A stretch of DNA of 42,422 nucleotides. Origin: Clostridiales bacterium. GTDB lineage: Bacteria; Bacillota; Clostridia; Lachnospirales; WRAX01. The stretch lies in the NCBI GenBank assembly GCA_031265685.1, contig JAISCI010000113.1, positions 1 through 42,422 on the forward strand, written 5' to 3'. Of the stretch, positions 8,506-16,036 are shown piece after piece. Each line of letters begins with the position of its first letter. Position 1 is the first letter of the stretch. The translations under genes were made by a program, and so were the position numbers. The notes below the pieces were generated by a model that was not told the DNA's origin, did not search any database, and saw only the letters and a list, made by a program, of their open reading frames with translations.

Positions 8506-9366
8506 ATGAAAATTCTGCTTTGCGCCGAGATCGGCTGCAACCACCAGGGCAGCGTCAGCCTCGCGATGTCGATGATACGCGCGGCGGCGGCCAGCGGCGC
8601 CGATATAGTCAAGTTTCAGAAGCGCAGCCCGCGCGAGCTGCTCTCGCCGACCGCGTTCAACGCCCCGCATCCCGTACCCGAAAACGCCTTCGGCGACAGC
8701 TACGGCGCTCACCGCGAACATCTGGAACTGAGCGGCGAGGACCATCAGTGGCTCGCCCTGCATTGCGCCGCGAACGGCGTCGCCTACTCGTCCTCCGTCT
8801 GGGACATAACGTCCGCGAAAGAGATAGCCACGTTCGCCCCCGCCATGATCAAGGTGCCGTCGGCCTCCAATACCGACGACGCGATGCTGGGCTGGCTGGC
8901 GGCAAACTTCGGCGGAGAGCTGCACATATCGCTCGGCATGACGTCGCCCGAGGAAGAATCCCGTATTATCGAGATTCTGTCACGGGCGAACCGCCTGTCC
9001 GACACCGTGCTGTACGCGTGCGTTTCGGGCTATCCCGTAAGCGCCGGAGACGCGTGCCTGCTCGAGATAACGCGGCTGCGGTGGCTCTACGGCGGCTCGG
9101 TCAAGATGATCGGCTATTCAGGCCATCACCTCGGCATCGCGCTGGATCCGGCGGCGGCGGCGCTCGGCGCGGGTATTATCGAACGGCATTTCACTCTCGA
9201 CAAGGAGATGAAGGGAACCGACCACTCCGCGTCGCTGACTCCATCCGAATTCGCGGCGCTGCGCGAGGCCGTAGACGACACGGCGGCGGCGCTCCAGCCC
9301 AAGCCGCTCCTGCCGCTGGCGGTCGAGCGGGAGACGCGCCGCAAGCTTAAGAACCTGTGTTCATAG
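8506..9366 (+). CDS. N-acetylneuraminate synthase family protein (NeuB-like), lacking the SAF domain
   Basis: The 286-residue protein is the TIM-barrel part of the NeuB/SpsE family, which condenses phosphoenolpyruvate with a hexosamine-type sugar to make a nine-carbon acid such as sialic, legionaminic or Kdn-type sugars. Visible motifs are AEIGCNHQGSVSLA, DIVKFQKR, IKVPSASN, a GMTS strand, CVSGYP, and GYSGHHLGIALDPAAAALGA with IIERHFTLDKEMKGTDHSAS. Family members usually have about 340 residues with a C-terminal antifreeze-like SAF domain; it is absent here. The last codons and stop are read from the left end of the MITE-like element at 9350. I favour the ATG at 8506 (GGTGA 6 nt upstream) over the GTG at 8482. 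A partner cytidylyltransferase is encoded 10 kb away at 19166. Confidence 0.85.
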   Translation: MKILLCAEIGCNHQGSVSLAMSMIRAAAASGADIVKFQKRSPRELLSPTAFNAPHPVPENAFGDSYGAHREHLELSGEDHQWLALHCAANGVAYSSSVWDITSAKEIATFAPAMIKVPSASNTDDAMLGWLAANFGGELHISLGMTSPEEESRIIEILSRANRLSDTVLYACVSGYPVSAGDACLLEITRLRWLYGGSVKMIGYSGHHLGIALDPAAAALGAGIIERHFTLDKEMKGTDHSASLTPSEFAALREAVDDTAAALQPKPLLPLAVERETRRKLKNLCS

Positions 9367-9494
9367 ATGGAATCGACGTCTTTTCAGCTGATTTCCCGTC
9401 GTTGATCGACGTTTGATGTTGTCTTATTCCGCTTCCTCGCCCGGCGGAAAATCATCGCGAAAATCCGCCGATTCCACTAATGAATACAGGTTCT
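9350..9494. mobile_element. MITE-like element, family A copy 1
   Basis: The 145-bp element has terminal inverted repeats: AGAACCTGTGTTCAT at the left and ATGAATACAGGTTCT at the right (14 of 15 pair), continuing inward to GGAATCG/CGATTCC. A second copy begins at 42123. It encodes nothing. Its left end overlaps neuB and provides the TAG stop; its right end lies 5 bp from the stop codon of the convergent HAD gene. No clear target-site duplication is visible. Confidence 0.8.
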
Positions 9495-9499
9495 AAATC

Positions 9500-10306
9500 T
9501 CACAGCACGTAATTGTCGATAAACTCCGCGACGGCTCCGTGGTTGTTGTCGCGCGCGGTCACAACTTTTGCCGCCGCCTTCACCTCGCCCAGTGCGTTCG
9601 CGACGGCTACGCCCAGACCGGCGGATTCTATCATTGATATATCGTTCTGATTGTCGCCGATGGCCGCGGTTCTACATCGCGGGATTCCCAGAATTTCCGC
9701 CAGATACAGCATGGCCGCTCCCTTTGTGGCGCCGGGCGCGGTAAACTCCAGCAAATTTTCCGCCGAGAAAAACACGTTGAACCCGCCGGAAGACAGCGCG
9801 GACGCCTTAGCGGCCAGACGCTCGAGATCGGGCCGTCCGCCCAGAGCCAGCACCTTAGGCGTCTCGTCCGCCAGCGCGTCCGCGAAGCTTCCCACTACTT
9901 TGTGCGGCAATCGCGTGGCTTCGTAGTAGAGCGCGGCATACGGCGTTTCGGCTTCCGTTACGGTGTAAGTCGGATCGTGGTACGCGATGGCGGTCAGGCC
10001 CGATTCTTTTATTATGCCGAGGATCCCGAGCGCGGTGCGCTTGTCGAGCGCGGCCCGGCGGATGATCCCGCCGTTTGTCCCGCAAATCAGGCAGCCGTTG
10101 AACGCGATAAAATACCCTTTGTCCGGATCCAATCCAAGCTCCCCGATGAATCCGAGAATATTCACGCTGGAGCGCCCCGAACAGATCACGACGCCAACGC
10201 CCGCCTCCGACGCGCGTCTTATGGCGGCGATGTTCTCCGGCGGAACGGTGTGCCGGTCGTCAAGCAGCGTGTTGTCCGCGTCTATAAAAATCAAATTATA
10301 ATTCAT
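9500..10306 (-). CDS. Cof-type HAD-superfamily hydrolase
   Basis: The 268-residue cytosolic phosphatase belongs to HAD subfamily IIB (Cof/YidA-like), whose members dephosphorylate small sugar phosphates or cofactors. Motif I is FIDADNTLLDD at the N-terminus, motif II ICSGRS near residue 40, a motif III lysine lies in TKGAAM, and motif IV is AAIGDNQNDISMI near 218, with the C2 cap between. The start ATG at 10306 has GGAGAGA upstream; a TTG nine bases earlier is possible. Its start codon almost abuts the -35 box of the divergent thiT promoter. The physiological substrate cannot be predicted; a role in thiamine metabolism is only a positional guess. Confidence 0.9.
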   Translation of the reverse strand: MNYNLIFIDADNTLLDDRHTVPPENIAAIRRASEAGVGVVICSGRSSVNILGFIGELGLDPDKGYFIAFNGCLICGTNGGIIRRAALDKRTALGILGIIKESGLTAIAYHDPTYTVTEAETPYAALYYEATRLPHKVVGSFADALADETPKVLALGGRPDLERLAAKASALSSGGFNVFFSAENLLEFTAPGATKGAAMLYLAEILGIPRCRTAAIGDNQNDISMIESAGLGVAVANALGEVKAAAKVVTARDNNHGAVAEFIDNYVL

Positions 10307-10308
10307 TG

Positions 10309-10337
10309 TTGACAATCTCTCCAGACGGTTTTATAAT
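10309..10337 (+). promoter_or_regulatory. Consensus sigma-A promoter of the TPP riboswitch-thiT unit
   Basis: TTGACA (10309-10314), a 17-nt spacer and TATAAT (10332-10337): a perfect match to the vegetative consensus. Transcription should start near 10344, right at the riboswitch P1 stem. Confidence 0.9.
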
Positions 10338-10343
10338 GGTGAC

Positions 10344-10491
10344 GTTCGCGGGGGCGTGGCGATTGCGGCTTCTGCTGTTTCAGCTAATTTGAGACAGTAT
10401 CAGCCAAAAATCGCTTCTGAGATGTACCCTTACAACCTGATCCGGGTAATACCGGCGGAGGGAAGCGAGTAAAACACACGCATTGTTTTAC
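10344..10491 (+). promoter_or_regulatory. TPP riboswitch (THI element) with expression platform
   Basis: The aptamer (about 10346-10468) has the conserved CTGAGA, ACCCTTACAACCTGATC, GGGTAATACC and GGCGGAGGGAA segments. A short P1 (TCGC with GCGA) closes it, and a long P3 arm (GCGATT with AATCGC) carries an extra hairpin. It is followed by an 8-bp hairpin, GTAAAACA against TGTTTTAC (10469-10491), without a U run. A second short stem (CCAAAA/TTTTGG) adjoins the thiT ribosome binding site. Control of translation therefore seems more likely than termination. When TPP is bound, thiT expression should fall. Confidence 0.95.
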
Positions 10492-10527
10492 CGCGTCCCG
10501 CCAAAAATTCTTTTGGAGGGATTTTTT

Positions 10528-11160
10528 ATGTCCGAGTTCTTCGGGTCGCCCATCGGCCAGCTTACGGCGGTGGGCGCGGCGGTCGTTCTCTTTCTGGCGG
10601 CCGTCGGAACCGCGACGCGGTTCGGCAGGTCCGGCGTCCGAATCACCACTGTCACGGCGGTATGCCTGGCGATGGCGACGGCGCTGTCGTTCGTCAAGCC
10701 GTTCGAGCTGTACAACGGCGGCTCGGTAACGCTGCTCAGCATGTTTTTCGTAACGGTCGTCGGATATTTCTTCGGCCTTGGTCCGGGGCTTCTGGCCGGA
10801 GCAACGTATTCGTTCATTCAGCTGGCGGTTGATCCGGTCGTCGTCAGCCCTGTTCAAGCGGCTCTTGACTACCTGTTCGGGTTTGGCCTGCTGGGCGTCT
10901 CCGGCGCGTTCGCTGGAACGAGAGGCGGGCTGTACATCGGGTACATAGCCGGCGTGACCGGGCGCTTTATCGCGACGCTTCTCTCCGGCGTATTGTTCTG
11001 GAGCGCGTACGCGCCTGAGGGCATGAACGTATGGCTCTATTCGGCGCTCTACAACGGCGGTTACATATTCGCCGAGGCCGCGATTACGCTTGTGATAATC
11101 TCGCTGCCGCCTGTTCGGGGAGCCGTCTCCCGTCTTCGGGACCGGTTCGCGCGCGCGTAA
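10528..11160 (+). CDS. thiT: Thiamine ECF transporter S component ThiT
   Basis: The 210-residue membrane protein captures thiamine for an ECF transporter. The family signature is clear: ELYNGGSVTLLSMFF, a LDYLFGFGLLGVSG helix, and the thiamine-binding GVLFWSAYAPEGMNVWLYSALYNGGY segment near the C-terminus. There are six predicted hydrophobic helices. The ATG at 10528 is preceded by GGAGGG at 7-nt spacing, so the upstream in-frame TTG is not used. It is alone behind the TPP riboswitch. The ATPases and T component must be encoded elsewhere. The N-terminus is somewhat longer than in typical ThiT proteins of 180-200 residues. Confidence 0.95.
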   Translation: MSEFFGSPIGQLTAVGAAVVLFLAAVGTATRFGRSGVRITTVTAVCLAMATALSFVKPFELYNGGSVTLLSMFFVTVVGYFFGLGPGLLAGATYSFIQLAVDPVVVSPVQAALDYLFGFGLLGVSGAFAGTRGGLYIGYIAGVTGRFIATLLSGVLFWSAYAPEGMNVWLYSALYNGGYIFAEAAITLVIISLPPVRGAVSRLRDRFARA

Positions 11161-11194
11161 CATTATTATTTATTAATCAGAAGCAGTAGTAGTA

Positions 11195-11223
11195 GGGGCG
11201 GTTGATATGTTGAAAACCGCCCC
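11195..11223 (+). terminator. GC-rich hairpin after thiT
   Basis: GGGGCGGTT and AACCGCCCC pair perfectly around an 11-nt loop, 35 bp past the thiT stop. No U run follows, so this is a weak or factor-dependent terminator candidate. Confidence 0.45.
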
Positions 11224-11290
11224 GAACCGTCTGTCCGGGACAAAAAACCGCCTTGATAGCGTTGTGGACAGACGCGCTCCGGATCATATC

Positions 11291-11382
11291 TTGTTCACAT
11301 TTTTAACGCGGCGAACCTGTCAAGAGAAGCGCGCGTCGATTTATAAACTTTATCCACATTATCCACTGTTAATTGTGAATAA
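11291..11382. promoter_or_regulatory. Cluster of DnaA-box-like 9-mers
   Basis: A perfect TTATCCACA (11350-11358), TTATCCACT (11359-11367), TTATTCACA on the minus strand (11374-11382) and a poorer TTGTTCACA (11291-11299). They lie in the 228-bp intergenic region between thiT and the 3' end of parB, with nothing else recognisable besides the hairpin at 11195. Possible roles are origin DNA, a DnaA-titration site or an accessory control region. Confidence 0.55.
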
Positions 11383-11388
11383 TTTGCC

Positions 11389-12276
11389 TTAATATCTATT
11401 TTCAATGGTACGCATCATCATTAGCAGTCGATCCAAGTCGTCGTCATTGAAAAATTCTATCTCAATACGACCTTTGTTTTTTCCGTTACGGATATTCACG
11501 CGCGTGCCGAAGATCGAGTTCAAGTCGCGTTCGATGGATTTATAGAGGACGGAGCGCTCGTCCGGCTTTTTCGGCGGCTTATCTTCCGGCGGAATGTCCG
11601 TTTTTATCTCAATCAATTCTTTTATGAGCGCTTCGGTATCTCTCGCGTTTAATCCGTCCTCGATTACGCGCTCGGCGGCCTCAAACTGCTCGCCGCCGGA
11701 CTCAAGCGCCAGAATCGCCCGCGCGTGTCCCGCTGAAATCCGTCCTTCGGTCAGGAATGTCTGAACACGAGAATCCAGCGCGAGCAGTCTTTGCGCGTTA
11801 GCGACGGCGGAACGGCTCTTTCCGACTTTTTTTGATATTTCCTCCTGCGTCAGGCCGTATTCGTCGGAAAGGCGCTTATATGTACGCGCTTCCTCGATCG
11901 GATTGAGGTCGGCGCGCTGTATGTTCTCGATCAGCGCGGCCTCCAGTGTCGCCAATTCGTCATAATCGCGGACAATGCACGGGATCGTTGAAAGCCGAGC
12001 GATCCGCGCCGCGCGCCAACGCCGTTCTCCCGCCACGATCGAGTAATACCCGTCTTCATTGCGTACTATGATCGGCTGGATCAGCCCGAATTCACGAATC
12101 GAGTCGGCGAGTTCGTTCAGCGAGCGCTCGTCAAAGTTATCGCGCGGCTGGGAACGGTTCGGCTCGATCTTGTTTATGTCTATTTCCAGCACGCCGGGCG
12201 TTTCGGAGACCGCCCTCTCATCACTCTCGGCTCCGCCGAAATACGCGTCCAATCCCTTTCCCAATCCTTTTTTCAT
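11389..12276 (-). CDS. parB: Chromosome partitioning protein ParB (Spo0J)
   Basis: The 295-residue DNA-binding CTPase loads at parS and spreads to form the partition complex. The N-terminal KKGLGKGLDAYFG (ParA-stimulating region) is followed by the ParB/Srx domain with QPIIVR and GERRWRAAR (CTP-binding and clamp motifs), then the helix-turn-helix LTQEEISKKVGKSRSAVAN, which reads parS, and a short C-terminal dimerisation domain. The length is usual. Its ATG overlaps the parA stop by 4 bp, so the two are translationally coupled. Two parS sites stand 850 bp upstream. Such genes are normally near oriC. Confidence 0.97.
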   Translation of the reverse strand: MKKGLGKGLDAYFGGAESDERAVSETPGVLEIDINKIEPNRSQPRDNFDERSLNELADSIREFGLIQPIIVRNEDGYYSIVAGERRWRAARIARLSTIPCIVRDYDELATLEAALIENIQRADLNPIEEARTYKRLSDEYGLTQEEISKKVGKSRSAVANAQRLLALDSRVQTFLTEGRISAGHARAILALESGGEQFEAAERVIEDGLNARDTEALIKELIEIKTDIPPEDKPPKKPDERSVLYKSIERDLNSIFGTRVNIRNGKNKGRIEIEFFNDDDLDRLLMMMRTIENRY

Positions 12277-13052
12277 AGCGATCCCCCTTCGCCGTATCTG
12301 GACAGCACCTCTTCTGCCAGCAGCATGTAACTTTCGGAACCCTTCGACTTCGCGTCGTACATCGTTATCGGAACGCCGTGACTCGGCGCCTCGGACAGCC
12401 GGACGTTTCGCGGGATGATACTGCGGTAGACGCTCTTTCCAAGATGCCGTTTAACCTCTTCAACAACTTCCATTGAGAGATTCGTCCTCGCGTCGTACAT
12501 TGTAAACACGACACCCTCGATAAACAGCGTCGGGTTGAGTTTACGCTGGACAAGCTCAATGGTGTGGAGTAACTGCGTAAGCCCCTCGAGCGCGTAATAT
12601 TCGCACTGAATCGGCACAAGTACTGAGTCGGCGGCGGTCATTGCGTTGATCGTCAGCATATTCAGCGACGGCGGACAGTCGATTACAATGAAATCGTAGA
12701 TATATTTAACCTGCGTGAGAATATCTTTAAGCAAAAACTCCCGGCGTTCAAACTCGATCAACTCAATCTCCGCTCCGGCTAAATCAATATTGGAAGGCAA
12801 TATATCAAGATACGGAAGCATCGTACCAATGATCGCCTGCTGAAGATAACACTCGCCAATAAGAACGTCGTAGACTGTGCGATCCATGGAAGTTTTATCG
12901 ACGCCAAGTCCGGAAGTTGTGTTCCCCTGCGGGTCTATATCCACGGTTAGCACTCGCTTACCCATCTGTGCCAGGCACGCGGAAAGATTGACGTTTGTCG
13001 TCGTCTTACCGACGCCGCCTTTTTGATTCGCGATCGCGATAATTTTACCCAT
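12273..13052 (-). CDS. parA: Chromosome partitioning ATPase ParA (Soj)
   Basis: The 259-residue ATPase has the deviant Walker A KGGVGKTTTNVNL, LTVDIDPQGNTTSGLG (Walker A') and FIVIDCPPSLNMLT (Walker B). It binds DNA non-specifically as an ATP dimer and cooperates with ParB in segregating the origin; Soj also modulates DnaA. I prefer the ATG at 13052, since GGAGG is 8 nt upstream; the ATG at 13058 would be too close to it. It is the first gene of the parA-parB operon, with a promoter flanked directly by a parS site, so autoregulation by ParB is plausible. Confidence 0.97.
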   Translation of the reverse strand: MGKIIAIANQKGGVGKTTTNVNLSACLAQMGKRVLTVDIDPQGNTTSGLGVDKTSMDRTVYDVLIGECYLQQAIIGTMLPYLDILPSNIDLAGAEIELIEFERREFLLKDILTQVKYIYDFIVIDCPPSLNMLTINAMTAADSVLVPIQCEYYALEGLTQLLHTIELVQRKLNPTLFIEGVVFTMYDARTNLSMEVVEEVKRHLGKSVYRSIIPRNVRLSEAPSHGVPITMYDAKSKGSESYMLLAEEVLSRYGEGGSL

Positions 13053-13082
13053 ACACATCGCCTCCGCCAAATTTTCATTTCG

Positions 13083-13111
13083 ATTATATCATATGGGTGG
13101 AGTGTTTTCAA
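13083..13111 (-). promoter_or_regulatory. parAB promoter
   Basis: Read leftward: TTGAAA (13111-13106), a 17-nt spacer and TATAAT (13088-13083). The -35 box lies 3 bp from parS site 1, so a ParB complex would cover or abut it. Confidence 0.8.
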
Positions 13112-13113
13112 TA

Positions 13114-13129
13114 TGTTTCACGTGAAACA
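13114..13129. promoter_or_regulatory. parS site 1
   Basis: TGTTTCACGTGAAACA: a perfect 16-bp palindrome identical to the consensus parS bound by ParB/Spo0J. It adjoins the parA promoter. Confidence 0.96.
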
Positions 13130-13150
13130 AAATTATTTGCGTGGGTTATA

Positions 13151-13166
13151 TGTTTCACGTGAAACA
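13151..13166. promoter_or_regulatory. parS site 2
   Basis: A second exact TGTTTCACGTGAAACA, 37 bp from the first (start to start) and 3 bp from the argS stop codon. The pair would nucleate ParB spreading over parAB and argS. Confidence 0.96.
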
Positions 13167-13169
13167 TTT

Positions 13170-14840
13170 CTACATTTCATCAACCACACTTACTCCAATA
13201 ATCCGCAGGCCATCTCCTATAACGTTTTTGACGGCGGCGGCAAGCGCCAGTCGCGCCGGACGTTCAGATTCTGACGCCGAGAGTATCCGGATTTCGTGAT
13301 AGAAACGGTTAAACACCTGCGCGAGCTTAATCAGGTAACGTGAGATAATGTACGGCTCATATTTCTCAGCGGCTTCGGCGACGGCGTTCGGGAAGCGCGA
13401 CAGCAACTTCACAACGTCAAACGAGAGTGGCTCAGACAGCGCGGAGTAGTTGGTCTCGCCTGTTACCCCAGCCTTGCGTGTGACGCTTGAGGCGCGGGCA
13501 TAGGTATATTGCAGATACGGGCCGGTTTCGCCTTCAAAGCTTATCATGCGTTCCAATGAGAAAACGACGTCTTTTATACGATTATTATACAGATCGTTGA
13601 AGATGACCGCGCCGACGCCGATTTTTTCCGCTACGGCGTCTTTGTCGGCCAAGTTTGGGCTGCGCTCGTCGATTATTGAGCGCGCGGCTCGGACGGCTTC
13701 GTTCAGCAGGTCTTCCATCATGACGACGCGCCCTTTGCGCGTGGAGAGCGAGCCTTCTGGCAAACTGACCAGCCCGAACGGGATATGCGCGAGTTTATCG
13801 GCGTAGCTGTCGTCCATCAGCTCCGCCACCTTAAACCACTGCGCGAAATGGAGCGTCTGATCGAGCGCGGTGACGTACAGGCATTTATCGAAGCCATAGA
13901 CCGTGCGGCGGTATTGCGCGGCGGCAATATCGCGCGTCGGGTACAGCGTACCGCCGTCGCCGCGGAGAATCAGGCACGGCGGCATTCCGTAATCTTCAAG
14001 CCGCACTACCATCGCGCCGTCGGATTCGGTGAGCAGATTCTTCGCGCGCAGCTCGTCAACGACGGCGCTCATTTTATCGTTGTAGAAACTTTCGCCTGTT
14101 ACGGCGTCGAACGTTACGCCAAGCCGTTCGTAGATCATCTCGAATTCGCGAAGGCTCAACTCACGGAACCAACTCCAGAGACGGACGGCTTCGGGATCGC
14201 CGTTTTGCAGACGGATAAACCAGGCGCGCGCCGTGTCGTCGAGAGAGGGATCTTTTTCGGCGTCCTCGTGGTACTGAACATAGACGCGCTGAAGCTCGGA
14301 GATACCGCCGCGCTCGACGGCTTTTTCTGAGCTGTGCGAAAGGTATCCGACGATGAGTTTGCCGAACTGCGTACCCCAATCGCCGAGATGGTTCACTCCG
14401 ACGACATTGGCTCCGACCGCGCGGAAGATACGCGTCAGCGCCCCTCCGATGACGGTTGAGCGGAGGTGGCCTACGTGGAAATTTTTCGCGATATTCGGTG
14501 AAGAGTAGTCGATGACGATGGTCTTGCCGGCGAAAGCGTCCGATACCAGCGTCGGCGGATTCTCGAACGTCTCCCGGGCAAACGCGGCGCGGTCTGTAAA
14601 AAAATTGACATATGGCCCAACGGCTTCGGCGCGCGCGATTATGGGTGGAAATGTCTCCTCCGCGAGATCTTTGGCTATCATGGGCGGGGATTTACGGAGC
14701 ACCTTCGCGAATTTGAAGCACGGCAGAGAGTAATCTCCGCGCGAAGAATCCGGCTGAAACTCGATGAGCGCGGCGGCATCCTCGGCGGTCATTGAAAGCG
14801 CGGGAGCCAACGCCCCGGCGATTGCTTGAATTATATCCAT
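13170..14840 (-). CDS. argS: Arginyl-tRNA synthetase
   Basis: The 556-residue class I synthetase charges tRNA-Arg. It has the N-terminal Add1 domain, the HIGH-like SPNIAKNFHVGHLRSTVIG near residue 110, a KMSKS-equivalent loop SLPEGSLSTRKGRVV (class variant), and a C-terminal helical anticodon-binding domain ending in the usual GLRIIGVSVVDEM. The ATG at 14840 is selected by GGAGG at 8-nt spacing; 16 additional upstream codons lack such support and would overlap the promoter. It runs leftward from its own promoter toward the parS sites and parAB. argS is not among the usual immediate parAB neighbours in Bacillus. Confidence 0.96.
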   Translation of the reverse strand: MDIIQAIAGALAPALSMTAEDAAALIEFQPDSSRGDYSLPCFKFAKVLRKSPPMIAKDLAEETFPPIIARAEAVGPYVNFFTDRAAFARETFENPPTLVSDAFAGKTIVIDYSSPNIAKNFHVGHLRSTVIGGALTRIFRAVGANVVGVNHLGDWGTQFGKLIVGYLSHSSEKAVERGGISELQRVYVQYHEDAEKDPSLDDTARAWFIRLQNGDPEAVRLWSWFRELSLREFEMIYERLGVTFDAVTGESFYNDKMSAVVDELRAKNLLTESDGAMVVRLEDYGMPPCLILRGDGGTLYPTRDIAAAQYRRTVYGFDKCLYVTALDQTLHFAQWFKVAELMDDSYADKLAHIPFGLVSLPEGSLSTRKGRVVMMEDLLNEAVRAARSIIDERSPNLADKDAVAEKIGVGAVIFNDLYNNRIKDVVFSLERMISFEGETGPYLQYTYARASSVTRKAGVTGETNYSALSEPLSFDVVKLLSRFPNAVAEAAEKYEPYIISRYLIKLAQVFNRFYHEIRILSASESERPARLALAAAVKNVIGDGLRIIGVSVVDEM

Positions 14841-14859
14841 TGTCTCATCCTCCGGGTAA

Positions 14860-14888
14860 ATTATATCCACGGAATAGTCAATCGTCAA
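14860..14888 (-). promoter_or_regulatory. argS promoter
   Basis: Leftward TTGACG (14888-14883), 17-nt spacer, TATAAT (14865-14860), 20 bp ahead of the argS ATG. It is arranged back-to-back with the tmk promoter. Confidence 0.82.
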
Positions 14889-14898
14889 TACAAAACAG

Positions 14899-14927
14899 TT
14901 TACAACAGCGATAAGCTCGGGTATAAT
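14899..14927 (+). promoter_or_regulatory. Promoter of the tmk operon
   Basis: TTTACA (14899-14904), a 17-nt spacer and TATAAT (14922-14927), 17 bp ahead of the tmk ATG. No terminator is visible before 20332, so the seven tightly packed genes may be one transcript. Confidence 0.85.
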
Positions 14928-14944
14928 GTATCACAGGTGATAAG

Positions 14945-15589
14945 ATGCGGCGCGGGTTATTTATAACGTTCGAGGGACTGGATTTCAGCGGAAAAACTAC
15001 GCAGGCGGCTCGGCTGGCGGATCACTTGCGTTCGCTTGGGGCTGACGTCACCGCTGTGCGTGAGCCGGGCGGAACGCCTGTCGGCGAACGCGTTCGCGAA
15101 ATCCTCGCGGATAAGTCTCTGGTGATCGGAGCGAAGACCGAGAGTTTTCTGTTCGCGGCGGCGCGGTGCCAGTTGATGACGGATGTTATGTTGCCAGCGC
15201 TTTCACGCGGCGGTATCGTCGTCGCGGATCGTTTTCTGGATTCATCGCTGGCTTATCAGGGTTACGCGGGCGGCGTGGACACGGACATAGTCGCCGAGCT
15301 GAATTTCATCGCCACGGACTGGATGGAGCCGGATATAACGTTCTTGCTGGACGTGCCCGTCAATGTCATGTTCGCGCGGCGGCCCGGGGGGTACCGCGCT
15401 GACCGGATCGAGTCGCGGGGTGTGGAGTTTTTCGAGAAGGCGCGCCGCGGATATATCGAGCTGACCAAACGATTCAAAAACCGCATTGCCATCGTCGATG
15501 GCTGCGCGCCGGAAGAACGCGTGTTTTCGGAGGTTCTGCGGTCAATCGAGCCGCGCCTGGCGCTATATATAAAGGAAGAAAAGAAGTGA
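14945..15589 (+). CDS. tmk: Thymidylate kinase
   Basis: The 214-residue kinase converts dTMP to dTDP. The P-loop is FEGLDFSGKTTQAARL; family members generally have GLDGSGKTT, so the phenylalanine is a small departure. VREPGGTPVGERVREIL and DRFLDSSLAYQGYAGG (DRY-like motif) follow, with the LID arginines in RRPGGYRADR. AGGTGAT precedes the ATG. It opens the origin-proximal replication cluster; yaaR begins 3 bp after it, whereas Bacillus has yaaQ between the two. Confidence 0.96.
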   Translation: MRRGLFITFEGLDFSGKTTQAARLADHLRSLGADVTAVREPGGTPVGERVREILADKSLVIGAKTESFLFAAARCQLMTDVMLPALSRGGIVVADRFLDSSLAYQGYAGGVDTDIVAELNFIATDWMEPDITFLLDVPVNVMFARRPGGYRADRIESRGVEFFEKARRGYIELTKRFKNRIAIVDGCAPEERVFSEVLRSIEPRLALYIKEEKK

Positions 15590-15592
15590 CGT

Positions 15593-16036
15593 ATGGCGGA
15601 CATCAGGATTGACGGCGCGAACCCGATTATCCGCGCCGGAGAAACCGCCCCGAGGGAGATCACGCGGGACGAGGATTTCAGTTTCGCGCTGAAACGCTTG
15701 GGGCAGGAAGGTTTGCGCGAGCGCGTCACGTCGCTGATGAGCGATATAACCGCTCAGGGTAAGCGCATCGCCGACCACATGGACATTAAGGATATTAAAC
15801 GCTACCGCGCTCTGATCGGTGAGTTTATAAACGAGGTCGTTACGAACGCGCACCATTTTGAGCGTGAGAATTTTCTGGACAGGCGCGGCAGGCACCGCGT
15901 GTACGGCATAGTTAAAATGGTGAACAAGGATTTGGACGACATCGCGCGGGAATTGCTGAAAGCTGAGAAGGACCACATTAAAATATTGGATAAGACCGGG
16001 GAGATCGACGGGCTTCTTCTCGATATGCTGGTATGA
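15593..16036 (+). CDS. yaaR: YaaR family protein (DUF327)
   Basis: The 147-residue helical protein fits the DUF327/YaaR family in length, position and the conserved RYRALIGEFINEVVTNA and KMVNKDLDDIARELLK stretches. The function is not established; it is almost always found between tmk and holB in Firmicutes. There is no signal peptide or membrane segment. It overlaps holB by 4 bp. Confidence 0.9.
   Translation: MADIRIDGANPIIRAGETAPREITRDEDFSFALKRLGQEGLRERVTSLMSDITAQGKRIADHMDIKDIKRYRALIGEFINEVVTNAHHFERENFLDRRGRHRVYGIVKMVNKDLDDIARELLKAEKDHIKILDKTGEIDGLLLDMLV

Noticed and set aside
11161-11388. Calling this region oriC outright
   Set aside because: Only one perfect DnaA box, no clear unwinding element, and no dnaA or dnaN next to it; it is kept as a DnaA-box cluster only.
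11207-11392. Rightward 61-codon frame between thiT and parB
   Set aside because: It spans a GC-rich hairpin tail and the DnaA-box cluster, has no ribosome binding site, and its product is not protein-like.
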